A stretch of DNA of 64,000 nt from Mycolicibacter icosiumassiliensis (GTDB taxonomy: Bacteria; Actinomycetota; Actinomycetes; Mycobacteriales; Mycobacteriaceae): the NCBI RefSeq assembly GCF_900078685.2, contig NZ_LT546166.1:178801-242800 (forward strand), in the 5' to 3' direction. Below the pieces are notes generated by a model. That model ran no database searches. It was not told the origin of the DNA and was given only the letters and a program-made list of their open reading frames with translations. Shown here in pieces: positions 52,002 to 61,723 of the stretch. Within the stretch, counting starts at the first letter, position 1, and every line of letters begins with the position of its first letter. The translations under genes were made by a program, and so were the position numbers.

Positions 52002-52349
52002 TCAGGCCGGGGCGGAGCCGCCCTGTGTGTCGATGACGGTGTGAAGCAACTCGACGATGCGCTCCTGACCGGCCGCGGTGAGGGCGAACTTGGACCGCAT
52101 CTCGGCGAAGCCGTCTGTCATGTCCCGGCGCATGTCGACCATGTCTTGACGCATGGCGTTGAAGCTGGCGGTAGTGGCCTTGCGGAAGTCGCGGAGCTCT
52201 TCGCCGAGCTCGCCGACATCGCGGTCAGCGCCGCCGGCGAGCACGCGGGCCGCGGCGGCGTCCCGTTCGCTGGCACTGACTCGGCGGCGCAAGGCCTTCA
52301 CCTGGCCCTCCAGCGCACTGACTCGTGGCTCAAGGTTCTCGGGCGGCAT
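52002..52349 (-). CDS. Coiled-coil protein of unknown function (115 aa)
   Basis: The protein is helical and charged throughout, with heptad-like spacing from LEPRVSALEGQVKALRRRV to SFNAMRQDMVDMRRDMTDGF, and no membrane segment. The repeated RQDMVDMRRDM pattern is typical of small coiled-coil proteins that oligomerise. The ATG at 52349 (MPPENLEPRVS) was chosen; earlier codons have no such character. No function can be assigned. It faces away from the small membrane peptide at 52510. Confidence 0.7.
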   Translation of the reverse strand: MPPENLEPRVSALEGQVKALRRRVSASERDAAAARVLAGGADRDVGELGEELRDFRKATTASFNAMRQDMVDMRRDMTDGFAEMRSKFALTAAGQERIVELLHTVIDTQGGSAPA

Positions 52350-52423
52350 GGTGGCAGCGTACGCCGGGGCCAGGGGCCGGCAAGTCACCATGCTGACCTG
52401 ACCGAACATTCTGGCGTGTTCGC

Positions 52424-52496
52424 GTGACTGGCATTTTCCTTAGAGATATGATGTGGTGTAGACCACGTTGGAAACATCGATGTGACATAGACCACA
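52424..52496 (+). promoter_or_regulatory. Promoter with a downstream direct-repeat operator
   Basis: A -10 box TATGAT (52447-52452) with a -35 GTGACT (52424-52429) at 17 bp predicts a start near 52459. Just downstream are two 17-bp direct repeats, ATGTG-N3-TAGACCAC-N (52451-52467 and 52480-52496), 29 bp apart. The first contains a perfect inverted repeat GTGGT-N4-ACCAC. A repressor here would cover the start site. AGGAG (52496-52500) then serves the ATG at 52510. Confidence 0.6.
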
Positions 52497-52509
52497 GGAG
52501 ACACGGGCA

Positions 52510-52644
52510 ATGACCACATTTCTGAGCGGTTTGGCTGCGACCGCTGCCACCGCGACCGTCGGCGCCGGGATGATGGGTCATGCCACCTTGGCGTTGTGTG
52601 TCGGTCTGGTGTCGGCTGCCTTCTTCGCCGGCCAAATCTGCTGA
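52510..52644 (+). CDS. Small hydrophobic membrane peptide (44 aa)
   Basis: This short gene encodes MTTFLSGLAATAATATVGAG followed by a hydrophobic helix (about residues 26-43, ALCVGLVSAAFFAGQIC). The reasons to accept it are a good promoter, AGGAG about 10 bases ahead of the ATG, and a dedicated repeat-type operator. One or two membrane spans are possible; there is no signal-peptidase site of note. I do not recognise the family. It could be a regulatory or stress peptide. It ends 85 bp before the mannosidase gene and might be co-transcribed with it. Confidence 0.6.
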   Translation: MTTFLSGLAATAATATVGAGMMGHATLALCVGLVSAAFFAGQIC

Positions 52645-52729
52645 TTCACGCCATAGCGCAGGCCTCAGCGGCGAGCCCCGGGGGCCAAACGCGTTTGTCG
52701 GAACTCCGGTGATGAAGTAGGGCACCGCC

Positions 52730-55363
52730 ATGCGCTCCCGTCGGGCCATGCTGGCGCTGGTGGCCTCGGCCCTGCTGGTCATCGGACTAGTCGCGGCCCC
52801 GAACACGTCCTTCGAATACCGGCCGGAGTTTGTGGCCAACCCGGTCGACTACGTCGACACCCTGATCGGTACCGGAACCGGCGGCAAGATCGTCGGAGAG
52901 ATCAATAACTTCCCGGGCGCCTCGGCGCCGTTCGGCATGGTGCAGTACTCACCCGACACCGTCGGCACCTACGCCGGATATGACCACGGTGTCGACCGTG
53001 CCACCGGCTTCAGCATGACGCACGCCTCGGTGGGCTGCGCGGCGTTCGGGGACATCTCGGTGCTGCCCACCACCACCGAGATCGGCTCGCAGCCATGGGA
53101 AGTCACCGAGAAGATCGCCCACGACCGCACCGAGATCGGCGAACCCGGCTACTACACCGTCGGCTTCCCCGAGACCGGTGTCACCGCTGAACTGACCGCC
53201 ACCACTCGGACCGGCGTCGGCCGCTTCCGCTACCCGAGCACCGGCGGACCGGCGCTGTTGTATGTCCGCTCGGGCGCGTCGCTGGCGGGCAACTCCGCGG
53301 CGACCATCCAGATCGGAGACGACAACACCACCATCACCGGCATGGCGGCCAGCGGCGGGTTCTGCGGCAAGAACAACACATACACCGTGTATTTCGCGAT
53401 GAAGTTCAACCGCCCGTTCACCGCCTACGGCACCTGGGACGGCTACACGGTGTATTCCGGCACCCGCAGCGCCTACTCCAGCTACCTCGGCAGCAGCGGT
53501 GGCTACGTGCAGTTTCCGCCCGGCTCGTCGATCGAGGTGCACACCGCGCTGTCCTACGTCAGCGTCGACGGAGCCCTGGCAAACCTGGCCGCCGAAGGTA
53601 ACGCCGGTTTTGACGAGGTGCGCGCCGCATCGCACCGCGAGTGGAACACCGCGCTGGCACAGATCCGGGTGGCCGGCCGTGATCGCCGCGACCTGACAAC
53701 GTTCTACACCGCGCTCTATCACGCTCTGCTGCACCCGAATACGTTCAACGACGTCGACGGGCGCTACCTCGGCTTCGACAATGCCGTCCATACCCTGCCT
53801 GACGGGCACACCCAGTACGCGAATTTCTCGGATTGGGACACCTATCGGGGACTGGCCGCTCTGCACGGGCTACTGGTGCCCCAGCGTGCCGCGGACATGG
53901 CCCAATCGCTGGTCAACGACGCCGAGCACACCGGGGCGTTTCCGCGGTGGGCACTGGCCAACGCCGCCACCGCCCAGATGACCGGCGACAGCGTGGTGCC
54001 GCTGATCGTGAATCTGTACGCCTTCGGCGCCCGAGAATTCGACACCCGCCGCGCGCTGCACTACATGGTCTCCGGCGCGACCACCGGCGGGGCCGGCCGC
54101 GACGGCTACGTCGAAAGGCCGGGCCTGGGCAGCTATCTCAAACGCGGCTACCTACCCCTGGTCGGGGACTCCTGCACCGGCCCGTCGATTCCCAGTGCTT
54201 CGATCACCTTGGAGTGGTCGGTTGACGACTTCGCCATCTCTCGATTCGCCGACGCGCTGGGCCAAACCGACACCGCCGCGCAATTCCAGCCGCGGGCGCA
54301 GTACTGGCAGAACCTGTTCAACCCCACCACCGGCTACCTCTCGCCCCGCGACGCGGCCGGATTCTTCCCGGACGGGCCGGGATATGTCGAGCCCGACCCG
54401 CACTGCTTCGGTCAGCTCGGATACGACGAGGGCAACGCCGAGCAATACCTCTGGTACGTGCCGCACAACGTCGCCGGACTGGTCACCGCGCTCGGCGGAC
54501 GCCGGCCGGCGATCGACCGGCTCGATCGGTTCACCAAGAAACTCAACGTGGGCCCCAACCAGCCCTACCTGTGGGCCGGCAACGAGGTGGGTCTGGGGGT
54601 GCCGTGGTTGTACAACTATCTCGGGCAGCCGTGGAAGACCCAGCGACTGGTCGACCGGGTCCGCAGCGAACTGTTCGGCCCCACCCCCGATGGCGTACCC
54701 GGAAACGACGACCTCGGCGCGATGGCGAGCTGGTATGTCTGGGCGGCACTCGGCCTCTACCCGGCTATCCCGGGGACCGCGATCCTGACGGTCAATACCC
54801 CGCTGTTCGAAGCAGCCGAAATCGCTTTGGCGGGAGGCGAATCCATCCGAATCAGCGCCCCCGGCGCCTCCGGATGGCATCGCCTGCGCTATGTCGAGGC
54901 GCTGAAGCTTGACGGCCGGCTCACCGAGCAGACCTCGCTTCCCGAGTCCATCACCCGGACCGGCGGTGAGCTTGCCTTCACATTGTCACGCAAACCAGAC
55001 ACCGGATGGGGCAGCGCGGAATCCGAGGCACCGCCATCATTCGGCGCGGGCGGCCAGGCCGTGGCCGTCAACGTCTCACCGGCAATCACCGAGATCGCGC
55101 CCGGCGGCGCCACGACCGTGACGCTCGACGCGCAACGGCTCAGCAACGGGCGCGACGACTACATCATTACCGGCACGTCCGCCGACGCTGGGATTGCCGT
55201 GAAGCCGGCTTCCGGGCTGTTCGCCGCCGACGGATCCGCCCATCAGCACTTGGAGATCACGGTGGCCTCATCGGTGCCCGAAGGGCAGCATCGCCTGGCC
55301 CTGACGACCACCGTCGGGCATAGCACCCGCACGTTCACGATGCTGATCACCGTCGGCGGATAG
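52730..55363 (+). CDS. Secreted GH92 alpha-1,2-mannosidase
   Basis: This 877-residue glycosidase has an N-terminal signal peptide ([20 protein letters not shown], cleavage near residue 25) and the GH92 layout: an N-terminal beta sandwich with [23 protein letters not shown] and YDHG, then an (alpha/alpha)6 domain with FSDWDTYRG and [21 protein letters not shown], where the acidic catalytic residues and Ca site lie. About 130 C-terminal residues form an added beta domain. It should remove alpha-mannose, probably from mannan or lipoglycan, outside the membrane. M. tuberculosis has a GH92 protein (Rv0584) of similar kind. The ATG at 52730 fits the signal peptide. Confidence 0.92.
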   Translation: MRSRRAMLALVASALLVIGLVAAPNTSFEYRPEFVANPVDYVDTLIGTGTGGKIVGEINNFPGASAPFGMVQYSPDTVGTYAGYDHGVDRATGFSMTHASVGCAAFGDISVLPTTTEIGSQPWEVTEKIAHDRTEIGEPGYYTVGFPETGVTAELTATTRTGVGRFRYPSTGGPALLYVRSGASLAGNSAATIQIGDDNTTITGMAASGGFCGKNNTYTVYFAMKFNRPFTAYGTWDGYTVYSGTRSAYSSYLGSSGGYVQFPPGSSIEVHTALSYVSVDGALANLAAEGNAGFDEVRAASHREWNTALAQIRVAGRDRRDLTTFYTALYHALLHPNTFNDVDGRYLGFDNAVHTLPDGHTQYANFSDWDTYRGLAALHGLLVPQRAADMAQSLVNDAEHTGAFPRWALANAATAQMTGDSVVPLIVNLYAFGAREFDTRRALHYMVSGATTGGAGRDGYVERPGLGSYLKRGYLPLVGDSCTGPSIPSASITLEWSVDDFAISRFADALGQTDTAAQFQPRAQYWQNLFNPTTGYLSPRDAAGFFPDGPGYVEPDPHCFGQLGYDEGNAEQYLWYVPHNVAGLVTALGGRRPAIDRLDRFTKKLNVGPNQPYLWAGNEVGLGVPWLYNYLGQPWKTQRLVDRVRSELFGPTPDGVPGNDDLGAMASWYVWAALGLYPAIPGTAILTVNTPLFEAAEIALAGGESIRISAPGASGWHRLRYVEALKLDGRLTEQTSLPESITRTGGELAFTLSRKPDTGWGSAESEAPPSFGAGGQAVAVNVSPAITEIAPGGATTVTLDAQRLSNGRDDYIITGTSADAGIAVKPASGLFAADGSAHQHLEITVASSVPEGQHRLALTTTVGHSTRTFTMLITVGG

Positions 55364-55383
55364 CCCCCACTATCGTCGAGGCG

Positions 55384-55860
55384 ATGAGCGTCGACGAGCG
55401 ACTGGCAGCCCTCGAACAGATCGAGGCGATCAAAGCCCTCAAGCACCGCTACTTCCGGGCCTGCGATGCCAAAGACCCCGACACCTTCCGGGCCTGCTTC
55501 ATCGCCCGCGGCGCCGACATTCATTACGGTCCTTTGGGTGGCTTCGACGACGCGGATCAGATCGCCGAGGTGTTCACCCGGATCGCGTTGCACAAGGTCG
55601 ACGGCAAACCGGTGATCCTAGACATGCATCACGGCATGCACCCCGACATCGCCATCACCGGCCCCGGCACGGCCACCGGCCATTGGACGCTGAAGTTTCG
55701 TCAGCTCAATATGATTGAGCGCACCGAACGCCTGCTGACCGGGGAGTACGACGACGACTACGTGATCGAGGACGGGGTCTGGAAGATGTCCCGCAGCCAC
55801 TTCCGCCCGCTCTGGGTGATCACCCGCCCGCTCGGCGACGACGCAGTCGTGGAGGCCTGA
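55384..55860 (+). CDS. SnoaL/NTF2-like family protein
   Basis: This 158-residue protein has the NTF2-like cone: ALEQIEAIKALKHRYFRACDAKDPDTFRACF, with the start helix and then the strand-rich remainder ending MSRSHFRPLWVITRPLG. SnoaL-like proteins catalyse cyclisation, dehydration or isomerisation, but active residues are not conserved enough to choose. The ATG is 20 bp behind the mannosidase stop, and the SDR gene follows after one base, so the last two are co-translated. Confidence 0.85.
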   Translation: MSVDERLAALEQIEAIKALKHRYFRACDAKDPDTFRACFIARGADIHYGPLGGFDDADQIAEVFTRIALHKVDGKPVILDMHHGMHPDIAITGPGTATGHWTLKFRQLNMIERTERLLTGEYDDDYVIEDGVWKMSRSHFRPLWVITRPLGDDAVVEA

Positions 55861-55861
55861 G

Positions 55862-56698
55862 ATGAGCACCCGGATCGCCTTGGTCACCGGCGCCAGCCGC
55901 AGCGTCGGCAAGGGCATCGCGCTGGCGCTCGGCTCGCAGGGCTGGACCGTCTATGTCACCGCGCGCGGCGAAGTCGGCGTCGACGGCCCGCTCGACGCGA
56001 CGGCCGAAGCCGTCACCGAGCGCGGCGGGCGCGGCATTCCCGTGCAGTGTGACCACCGCGACGACGCGCAGATCGCCGCGCTGTTCGCGCGCATCGCCGA
56101 CGAGTGCGGCGGCCGGCTGGATCTGCTGGTCAACAACGTCTGGGCGGCGCCCAAGGGGTTCGCCGGGTTCACCGAGAAGTTCTGGCAGCGCCCACTGTCG
56201 GACTGGGACACCCTGATCGGGGTGGGCCTGCGTGCACACTATGTGGCGTCGGTGCACGCCGCGCAGCTGATGGTGCCGCGCGGTGCCGGCCTGATCGCCA
56301 ACATCTCCTCGTTCGGGGCACGCGGGCACCTGCACTCGGTGCTCTACGGCATGTCCAAGGCCGGGCTGGACAAGATGGCCGCCGACATGGCCGTCGAACT
56401 GACCGGCACCGGGGTGAGCGCGGTATCGCTGTGGCCTGGCCTGGTGAAAAACGAAGTCATGCAAGGCTTCATGGCTCGCGGCCTGGACAACTTCCAGGGC
56501 TTTCCGCTGGCCAACGCCGAAACCCCGGAGTTCATCGGCCGCGTCGTCGCCGCCCTAGCGGATGACCCCCAACTCGGTGCCCGCAGCGGACACACGTTGA
56601 TCACCGCCGAGACCGCGCTGGATTACGGCATCACCGACCTCGAAGGAAACCAGCCGGACTCGCACCGGAGTCTGTTCGGCGGCGGCCCACTGTACTGA
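55862..56698 (+). CDS. SDR family oxidoreductase (DHRS1-like)
   Basis: This 278-residue SDR has TGASRSVGKGIALAL near residue 9, LVNNVWAAP near residue 90 (NNVW in place of NNAG, as in DHRS1-like enzymes) and the catalytic YGMSKAGLDKM motif. The C-terminal LWPGLVKNEVM segment also fits. The substrate is unknown. The ATG is one base after the SnoaL-like stop. It is convergent with the zinc-ribbon SDR-like gene, 4 bp away. Confidence 0.9.
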   Translation: MSTRIALVTGASRSVGKGIALALGSQGWTVYVTARGEVGVDGPLDATAEAVTERGGRGIPVQCDHRDDAQIAALFARIADECGGRLDLLVNNVWAAPKGFAGFTEKFWQRPLSDWDTLIGVGLRAHYVASVHAAQLMVPRGAGLIANISSFGARGHLHSVLYGMSKAGLDKMAADMAVELTGTGVSAVSLWPGLVKNEVMQGFMARGLDNFQGFPLANAETPEFIGRVVAALADDPQLGARSGHTLITAETALDYGITDLEGNQPDSHRSLFGGGPLY

Positions 56699-56702
56699 CC
56701 GG

Positions 56703-58121
56703 CTACCACGCGCTCGGCGCGTAATCCTTGAGGAAGCAGCCGTACAAATCCTCGCCGGCTTCCCCGCGCACGATCGGGTCGTAAACCCGGGCGGCGCCGT
56801 CGACCAGGTCCAACGGGGCGTGGAACCCCTCCTCAGCCAGGCGCAGCTTGGTGGGATGCGGGCGCTCATCGGTGATCCAGCCGGTGTCCACCGCGGTCAT
56901 CAGGATCCCGTCGTTCTCCAGCATTTCCTCCGCACTGGTGCGAGTGAGCATGTTCAGGGCGGCCTTGGCCATGTTGGTGTGCGGATGGCCCGGACCCTTG
57001 TAGCGGCGGCTGAACTGGCCCTCCATCGCCGACACATTCACCACGTACTTGCGCCGCGCCGTGGCCGCCGCCATGGCCGGACGCAGCCGGCTGACCAGGA
57101 TGAACGGTGCGGTCTGGTTGCACAGCTGCACCTCGAGCAGCTCCAGGGCGTCGACCTCGTGCACCCGCTGGGTCCAGCTGTTCACCGCGGCGGTGTCGGG
57201 CAACAGCCCACCCGCATCGATCGCGGTGCCCGCGGCGATCCGCTCGGGGGAGGCGCTGCGGGCGGTCAGGGCCAATTCGGTCAGCGCGTGCGGCTGCTGG
57301 TGCTCGGCCAGGCTGCCGGCCAGGGCCGCGGGGTGCGCGTCGCTGACATGGTCGAAGGTGATGACGTCGACCAGCTCGCCTGCGGGGGTGCGCTCGGCCT
57401 CGACCAGGGCGGCATACGAGCCGGGTGCGCGCCGCACCGTCTGCGCCGCGTTATTGATCAGGATGTCCAACGGGCCCTGGCTGGCGACCGTATCGGCGAG
57501 CGCGACCACCTGGGCCGGGTCGCGCAGGTCGATGCCCACCACCTGCAGCCGGTGCAGCCAGTCGGCGTGATCGGGCATGGCGGCGAAGCGGCGCACGGCA
57601 TCGTTGGGAAAACGGGTGGTGATAGTGGTGTGCGCGCCGTCGCGCAGCAGCCGCAGCGCGATGTACATGCCGATCTTGGCGCGCCCGCCGGTGAGCAGGG
57701 CGCGTCGGCCGGTGAGGTCGGTGCGAGCGTCACGCTTGGCCCGGCTCAGGGTGGCGCAGTCCGGACACAGTTGGTGATAGAACGCGTCTACTTGCGTGTA
57801 GTGGGTTTTGCAGATGTAGCAGGCCCGCGAGCGCAGCAGGGTTCCCGCCGATGCCCCGAGGGTGGCGGACACCAGTGGAATGCCCTGCGTCTCGTCGTCG
57901 ATACGGCCCGGCGCTCCGGTGGCCGTGGCAGCAATGACAGCCTGGTCAGCGGCGGCCACCGCGTCGCGCTTGGCGCTCCGGCGGGCTTTTTTGACCGCCT
58001 TGAACATCCGCGCGGTGGCTCGGCGCACCGCGACGGCGTCGGGGTGCTCGGGCGGCAGCGAGTCGATCTCGGACAACACCTGCAGGCAGGTCGCGAGTTT
58101 CTCCGGGTCGATGGCGGTCAC
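56703..58121 (-). CDS. SDR-like protein with N-terminal zinc ribbon and no canonical Tyr-x3-Lys
   Basis: This 472-residue protein has a helical start (residues 1-75), a four-cysteine zinc ribbon CYICKTHYTQVDAFYHQLCPDC near residue 108, and an SDR domain from LLTGGRAKIGMYIALRLL near residue 150. NNAAQT is present, but the active-site region reads YKGPGHPHTNMAKAALNM, so no Tyr stands four residues before the Lys. A chemistry other than standard dehydrogenation, or loss of activity, is possible. The start is a GTG at 58121 (VTAIDPEKLATCLQVL). It faces away from mmpS, with an operator-like repeat between. Confidence 0.8.
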   Translation of the reverse strand: MTAIDPEKLATCLQVLSEIDSLPPEHPDAVAVRRATARMFKAVKKARRSAKRDAVAAADQAVIAATATGAPGRIDDETQGIPLVSATLGASAGTLLRSRACYICKTHYTQVDAFYHQLCPDCATLSRAKRDARTDLTGRRALLTGGRAKIGMYIALRLLRDGAHTTITTRFPNDAVRRFAAMPDHADWLHRLQVVGIDLRDPAQVVALADTVASQGPLDILINNAAQTVRRAPGSYAALVEAERTPAGELVDVITFDHVSDAHPAALAGSLAEHQQPHALTELALTARSASPERIAAGTAIDAGGLLPDTAAVNSWTQRVHEVDALELLEVQLCNQTAPFILVSRLRPAMAAATARRKYVVNVSAMEGQFSRRYKGPGHPHTNMAKAALNMLTRTSAEEMLENDGILMTAVDTGWITDERPHPTKLRLAEEGFHAPLDLVDGAARVYDPIVRGEAGEDLYGCFLKDYAPSAW

Positions 58122-58213
58122 GCCTGGTAAGGGTACGGCCCGCAACCCGGGAACAGGATCCGGAGCGGACAACGCCGCCAGATCATGAGGTACGCTGACG
58201 ACCGCCGCGAATG

Positions 58214-58229
58214 CGGAACTCAAGTTCCG
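58214..58229. promoter_or_regulatory. Operator-like inverted repeat upstream of mmpS
   Basis: CGGAACT (58214-58220) and AGTTCCG (58223-58229) are perfect inverted arms around CA, 41 bp before the mmpS ATG and about 93 bp from the divergent SDR-like gene. TetR-type repressors often control mmpS-mmpL pairs; the regulator is not in the window. Confidence 0.5.
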
Positions 58230-58270
58230 TTCAAAAGTTGGGACCTGATCCACCCGAACGACCGAGAGGC

Positions 58271-58711
58271 ATGCGCACGGTGATTCGCCTGATGAAGCGC
58301 TTCTGGATCCCGCTACTGCTGGTGGTGGTGGTGGCACTGGGCGGCTATGCGATTGCCCGCATCCGTGAGTCGATGGGCCATCAGGGCCCGAATCTGGCCG
58401 AGGGCTCGGGAATCACCGAGAACTTCAATCCGAAGCACATCACCTACGAGGTCACCGGGACGGGCGGGACCGCGAATCTCAACTACCTCGACGAGAACGG
58501 TCAACCGCATCTGATCGAAAACGCCACGCTTCCTTGGTCGTTCACGATCGTTACGACGCTGCCGTCGATGTCGGCGAACATCTTGGCTCAGGGTGAACGC
58601 GACGTCAGTGACCTTCGGTGTCGAGTGACCGTCGACGGCGAGATACGCGATGACCGGGCGAGCAACGACACCATCAAACCGTTCATCTACTGCTTGGTGA
58701 AATCCGTATGA
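58271..58711 (+). CDS. mmpS: MmpS family membrane accessory protein
   Basis: This 146-residue protein has one N-terminal membrane helix (RFWIPLLLVVVVALGGYAIA, about residues 9-30) and an extracytoplasmic beta domain with FNPKHITYEVTGTGGTANLNYLD, LPWSFTIVTT and the C-terminal YCLVKSV, all MmpS hallmarks. It closely resembles MmpS4/MmpS5. MmpS proteins help MmpL transporters export siderophores or drugs. The ATG overlaps nothing upstream; its stop overlaps the mmpL ATG by 4 bases, so they are coupled. A second in-frame ATG at 58292 is possible. Confidence 0.93.
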   Translation: MRTVIRLMKRFWIPLLLVVVVALGGYAIARIRESMGHQGPNLAEGSGITENFNPKHITYEVTGTGGTANLNYLDENGQPHLIENATLPWSFTIVTTLPSMSANILAQGERDVSDLRCRVTVDGEIRDDRASNDTIKPFIYCLVKSV

Positions 58712-61590
58712 GTAACGCGCAGATAGAATCCCACCGCCCTTTCCTTGGGCACCTGGTCCGGATCTTGTCGGTGCCGATCATCTTGTTCTGGGTGTTCCTC
58801 GTCGTCCTCTTGGGCGCCGTGGTCCCCTCACTGGGCGAGGTCGCGGCCGACCGGTCTGTCCCGATCAGCCCTACAGGCGCACCGTCGTATAAGGCGATGC
58901 TCAATATCGGCAAGGTGTTTGAGCAGTACGATTCGGACTCCACAGCGATGGTCGTGCTGGAGAGCGACCAGCAGGTCGGCGAGGCCGCGCACAAGTACTA
59001 CGACGAAATCGTCGCCAAACTCAACGCCGACCACGAGCACGTGCAGAACGTTCAGGACTTCTGGAGTGATCCGCTGACCGCGGCGGGCTCGCAGAGTGTG
59101 GACGGTAAGTCCGCCTACGTGCAGATCTTCCTCAACGGCTCGCAGGGCACCACCGCCAGCCACGAGTCGGTAGCAGCGGTGCGTGACATCGTGGCTTCGG
59201 TGACCCCGCCGCCGGGTGTCAAGGCTTACGTCGCGGGTAACACGGTCCTTAATGCCGACACCCGTGTGGCGGGGCACCAAAGCATGCACAAGCTGGAGTT
59301 GTTGTCTGTCGTCATCATCATCGTGATGCTGCTCGTCATTTACCGCTCCGTGGTGACGATGCTGGTGTCCATGGTTGTGATCGGGCTGGGACTCTTTGCC
59401 GCAATGGGTGTTACAGCCGCAGCCGGCAACCTGAACATCATCGGTTTGACCCCGTATGCGGTGAGCATGGTGACCATGCTGTCCATTGCCGCGGTAACGG
59501 ATTACCTGATCTTTCTGCTCGGCCGATATCACGAGGAGAGATCGAAAGGTCTCGATCACGAAGAGGCGTTCTATGTCGCCTACAATGGCGTCTCGCACGT
59601 GATCCTGGGGTCCGGGTTAACCATCGTGGGCGCCTTGATGTGCCTCACCATGACGACGCTGCCCTACTTCAAAACCATGGGTCCGCCCTGCGCGATCGCG
59701 GTTGGGGTCATCATCGTCGTGGCACTCACGTTGGCCCCGGCTGTCCTGACGGTGGCATCGAAGTTCGGACTGCTCGACCCCAAGCACAAGGTGATCTCCT
59801 CGCCGGGTTGGCGCAAGGTCGGTACCTCCGTGGTGCGCTGGCCCGTTCCGATCGTCTTGGTGACCAGCGCGGTCGCCGTCATCGGCTTCGTCGCCCTGAC
59901 GACGTATGTGCCGCAGTACAACGATCAGAAGTTCACGCCACCCGATATGCCCGCCAACCAGGCGATGGCTGTCGCGGACCGGCATTTCTCCCAGGCCCGG
60001 ATGAACCCCGAACTGTTGATGCTTGAGACCGATCATGACCTGCGCACCCCGGCGGACATGCTGGTGATCGAGAAGGTCGCCAAGAGCGTCTTTCGGATGC
60101 GGGGCATCGATCGGGTGCAGACCATCACCCGGCCACTGGGGGCGCCGATCGAGCACAGCTCGATCCCGTTTTTGCTCGGCGCGCAGAACGCCGGCACCCT
60201 GCAGGCCGCCAAGTTCAACAACGACAACTCGGCGCAGCTGCTCGAACAGGCCGACGAGATGAGCACGACCATCGCCAACATGGAACGCATGTACGACATT
60301 ACCAAGCATATGACCGAAATCACGCACAGCATGGTCAGCACGACCCACGACATGGCGGACACCACCGATCAATTGCGGGACCACATCGCCGATTTCGATG
60401 ATTTCTTCCGGGTGTTCCGCAACTATTTCTACTGGGAGCCGCACTGCTACGACATCCCGATCTGCAACTCACTGCGATCGATCTTCGACACCATGGACGG
60501 CATCGACCAACTCGACGAAAAGATACAAGCGCTAACCGTCGACATGGACCGGCTGGATAAGACGCTGCCGCAGATGTTGCCGGTTCTGCAGAACACCATC
60601 GACTCGATGACCAGGATGCGCGACTTCATGATCGCGACCCACAGCACCATGGCCGGCACCCAGGCTCAACAGCAGGAATTGGCCAAGGGGGAGACGCAGA
60701 TCGGTCTGTATTTCGATCAGGCGAAGAACGATGATTTCTTCTACCTGCCGCCGGATGTGTTCGACAATCCCGACTTCAAGCGCGGGATCAAGATGTTCAT
60801 GTCGCCGGATCACAAGTCGGTCCGGATGATCATCACCCACCAGGGCGATCCGGCTTCAGTGGAGGGCATCGCACATGTGCGGGATCTCAAGGGCGTTGTC
60901 GCTGATGCCCTCAAGGGCACCCCGCTGGCCAGCGCGAAGGTCTCGCTCGCCGGAACCGCATCGTTGTACTCCGATATGCAGGACGGCGTCGTCACCGACC
61001 TGATGATCGTGCTCATCGCATCGCTGATCTTGATCTTCGCGATCATGCTGATCATCACCCGCAGCGTGGTGGCCGCCCTGGTGATCGTCGGCACCGTAGC
61101 CGCATCCTTGGGTACTGCGTGCGGTTTATCGGTGCTGCTCTGGCAGGACATCCTGGGCTTGGGCGTGCAGTGGATCGTGATCCCGCTGTCGATGGTGATC
61201 CTGCTGGCGGTGGGTTCGGACTACAACCTGCTGGTGGTCTCGCGCTTCAAGGAAGAGATACATGCCGGGCTCAACACGGGCATCATCCGCGGCATGGGGG
61301 CCACCGGACGGGTCGTCACCGCAGCCGGCCTGGTGTTCGCCTTCACAATGATGGCGATGATCGTCAGTGACCTGCGCGTGGTCGGCCAGCTCGGCATGAC
61401 CATCGGCATCGGCCTGATCATCGATACGCTGATCGTGCGGTCGTTCATGACGCCGTCGATCGCTGCGGCGCTGGGCCGCTGGTTCTGGTGGCCGCTGAAC
61501 ACCTTTGAGATCACGAGGCAAGGTCGCAGCGGACCCGGACCTCAGCCGGTCGAAGACAATACCGCGCCCCTTCCGACCGTCAGCGGGTGA
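58708..61590 (+). CDS. mmpL: MmpL family RND transporter (MmpL4/5-like)
   Basis: This 960-residue transporter has TM1 (about residues 15-40), a first extracytoplasmic domain, TM2-6 with IAAVTDYLIFLLGRYHEER, a long second domain with a coiled-coil hairpin (ANMERMYDITKHMTEITHSM onward, the MmpL4/5 type) containing CYDIPICNS, and a last TM block with AVGSDYNLLVVSRFKEE. Both Asp-Tyr proton-relay pairs are present. With MmpS it probably exports a lipophilic substrate such as a siderophore or drug. No siderophore gene is nearby. Its ATG overlaps the mmpS stop by 4 bases. Confidence 0.94.
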   Translation: MSNAQIESHRPFLGHLVRILSVPIILFWVFLVVLLGAVVPSLGEVAADRSVPISPTGAPSYKAMLNIGKVFEQYDSDSTAMVVLESDQQVGEAAHKYYDEIVAKLNADHEHVQNVQDFWSDPLTAAGSQSVDGKSAYVQIFLNGSQGTTASHESVAAVRDIVASVTPPPGVKAYVAGNTVLNADTRVAGHQSMHKLELLSVVIIIVMLLVIYRSVVTMLVSMVVIGLGLFAAMGVTAAAGNLNIIGLTPYAVSMVTMLSIAAVTDYLIFLLGRYHEERSKGLDHEEAFYVAYNGVSHVILGSGLTIVGALMCLTMTTLPYFKTMGPPCAIAVGVIIVVALTLAPAVLTVASKFGLLDPKHKVISSPGWRKVGTSVVRWPVPIVLVTSAVAVIGFVALTTYVPQYNDQKFTPPDMPANQAMAVADRHFSQARMNPELLMLETDHDLRTPADMLVIEKVAKSVFRMRGIDRVQTITRPLGAPIEHSSIPFLLGAQNAGTLQAAKFNNDNSAQLLEQADEMSTTIANMERMYDITKHMTEITHSMVSTTHDMADTTDQLRDHIADFDDFFRVFRNYFYWEPHCYDIPICNSLRSIFDTMDGIDQLDEKIQALTVDMDRLDKTLPQMLPVLQNTIDSMTRMRDFMIATHSTMAGTQAQQQELAKGETQIGLYFDQAKNDDFFYLPPDVFDNPDFKRGIKMFMSPDHKSVRMIITHQGDPASVEGIAHVRDLKGVVADALKGTPLASAKVSLAGTASLYSDMQDGVVTDLMIVLIASLILIFAIMLIITRSVVAALVIVGTVAASLGTACGLSVLLWQDILGLGVQWIVIPLSMVILLAVGSDYNLLVVSRFKEEIHAGLNTGIIRGMGATGRVVTAAGLVFAFTMMAMIVSDLRVVGQLGMTIGIGLIIDTLIVRSFMTPSIAAALGRWFWWPLNTFEITRQGRSGPGPQPVEDNTAPLPTVSG

Positions 61591-61707
61591 GTGAGGGTGA
61601 CGGCAGGCGCCGAATCGAAACTGCGCCGACGCACCGACGGGCGGCTGGACCCGTCGCGTGACCCCTGGTCGTCGAACGCCGATTAACGATTCTCGCGAGA
61701 TCGCAAA

Positions 61708-61713
61708 TACAAT
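61708..61713 (+). promoter_or_regulatory. -10 box of prfC
   Basis: TACAAT ends 10 bases before the prfC ATG, predicting a leader of only about four bases. A 10-bp palindrome TCTCGCGAGA lies just upstream at 61691-61700. Confidence 0.45.
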
Positions 61714-61723
61714 CGCTGGCGCA

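Noticed and set aside
61691..61700. TCTCGCGAGA palindrome before prfC as a known operator
   Set aside because: It is perfect but only 10 bp, of a composition common in this genome, and I know no regulator that fits.
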